Below, in pieces: positions 5,345-5,894 of a stretch of DNA of 5,894 nt. Location of the stretch: assembly GCA_028691575.1 (NCBI GenBank), contig JAQUYY010000121.1:1-5894 (forward strand), written 5' to 3'. This DNA comes from Candidatus Gastranaerophilales bacterium (GTDB lineage: Bacteria > Cyanobacteriota > Vampirovibrionia > Gastranaerophilales > JAQUYY01). The notes below the pieces were generated by a model that worked only from the letters and a program-made list of their open reading frames with translations, did not search any database and was not told where the DNA came from. Position numbers and translations under genes: made by a program. Every line of letters begins with the position of its first letter. The stretch's first letter is position 1.

Positions 5345-5894
5345 GCAAACTTTTTAAAACAGCAGGATTAATAGCACTAATAACTATATTGAGCAAATTT
5401 TTCGGATTTGCAAGAGATATTTTTATAGCAAACCAGTATGGTGCAACTCTGGTCAGCGATGCTTATTTTTATGCATATCAAATTCCTGCATTGGCATTGA
5501 TTTTGCTTGGCGGTTTAAACGGACCGTTTCATACAGCAACTGTTGCTGTATTCTCAAAGCTTTTACCCGAGAATACAACCAATCCCGAAGAAAAAATTCA
5601 AAAAATCTTAAATCATTTTATTACAACTGCAGGGTGTTTTTTCTTCTTATTGAGTATTTTGATTTTCTTCTTTTCTGAAAATATAATAAAACTAATCGCA
5701 TCAGGTGCAACCGAAGAGCTTATCAGCCTTGCTGCTATTCAATTAAAAATCATGTCACCGATTATTTTGATTGGTGGAATTATCGGGATATTTTACGGAA
5801 TTGCAAATGTTTGCAAAGAGTTTGTTATAACCTCATTTAGCCCAACTATTACAAGCCTTTTTATCATTGCGGGTTTGTTTTTGTTTAGCGGAGA
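5341..5894 (+). CDS. murJ: MurJ lipid II flippase (MviN family), N-terminal part, cut by the window end
   Basis: The reading frame opens with ATG at 5341 within ATGA, overlapping the stop of the SpoIID-like gene, and remains open to the window edge (184 codons). MurJ moves lipid II across the cytoplasmic membrane for peptidoglycan synthesis. The start MSKLFKTAGLIALITILSKF is followed by GFARD (22-26), whose R25 corresponds to the essential Arg24 of the E. coli protein, and SDAY with D40 matching Asp39. GGLNGPFH (57-64) follows. Hydrophobic segments at about 7-20, 42-58, 95-112, 137-157 and 168-183 fit the first transmembrane helices of the 14-helix fold. The family is about 500 residues, so around 320 are missing. 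The E. coli Arg18 position is Lys19, and the Arg-Arg pair around Arg52 is replaced by Leu/Ile. The GGxNGPFH form resembles cyanobacterial MurJ as I recall it. Only a weak AAGG lies 16 bases upstream, so translation probably relies on coupling. Confidence 0.92.
   Translation, partial: MSKLFKTAGLIALITILSKFFGFARDIFIANQYGATLVSDAYFYAYQIPALALILLGGLNGPFHTATVAVFSKLLPENTTNPEEKIQKILNHFITTAGCFFFLLSILIFFFSENIIKLIASGATEELISLAAIQLKIMSPIILIGGIIGIFYGIANVCKEFVITSFSPTITSLFIIAGLFLFSG

Overview
This AT-rich window (about one third G+C or less in most stretches) encodes cell-envelope and surface functions of what looks like a Gram-negative-type bacterium. The best guess is a member of the Gastranaerophilales/Melainabacteria branch beside Cyanobacteria. 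That guess rests on the pilin-like protein with its FTLAETLIVIAIIGIIA start, on a MurJ with the GGLNGPFH-type loop that I associate with cyanobacterial homologues, and on codon use rich in A and T. It comes from recall and pattern, not from a database search.

Layout from left to right. Positions 1-89 hold the last codons of an unidentified plus-strand gene. It is followed after 4 bases by a plus-strand gene (94-855) for a protein with three zinc ribbons joined to a YbjQ-type domain. A 29-base perfect palindrome at 840-868 ends that gene and also serves the converging minus-strand gene. On the minus strand lies a 522-residue acidic protein with clustered DxDGDG-type calcium-binding loops (895-2463). 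Upstream of it on the same strand is a type IV pilin/pseudopilin-like gene (2642-3559). A 99-base divergent promoter region (3560-3658) follows. On the plus strand come a SpoIID/LytB-family cell-wall enzyme (3659-5344) and, overlapping it by four bases, the start of murJ (lipid II flippase, 5341 to the window end).

The most unusual item is inside the pilin gene. A 207-base in-frame segment (about 3320-3526) separates two copies of the prepilin-peptidase motif, GFTLAE and AFTLAE. Its core is 56% G+C against 22-33% in the flanks. It contains a strong hairpin (3449-3485) and two further nested inverted repeats, and it has no stop codon. It has the hallmarks of a small palindromic element that inserts into protein-coding genes without breaking the frame, comparable in principle to the Rickettsia palindromic elements, but sitting exactly at the pilin processing site.

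The SpoIID-like enzyme and MurJ probably work together in peptidoglycan metabolism: MurJ supplies lipid II and the SpoIID-like protein cuts or remodels glycan. The pilin and the calcium-binding protein are both likely surface or secreted products, but each appears to have its own promoter. I see no tRNA, rRNA, CRISPR array or insertion-sequence transposase.
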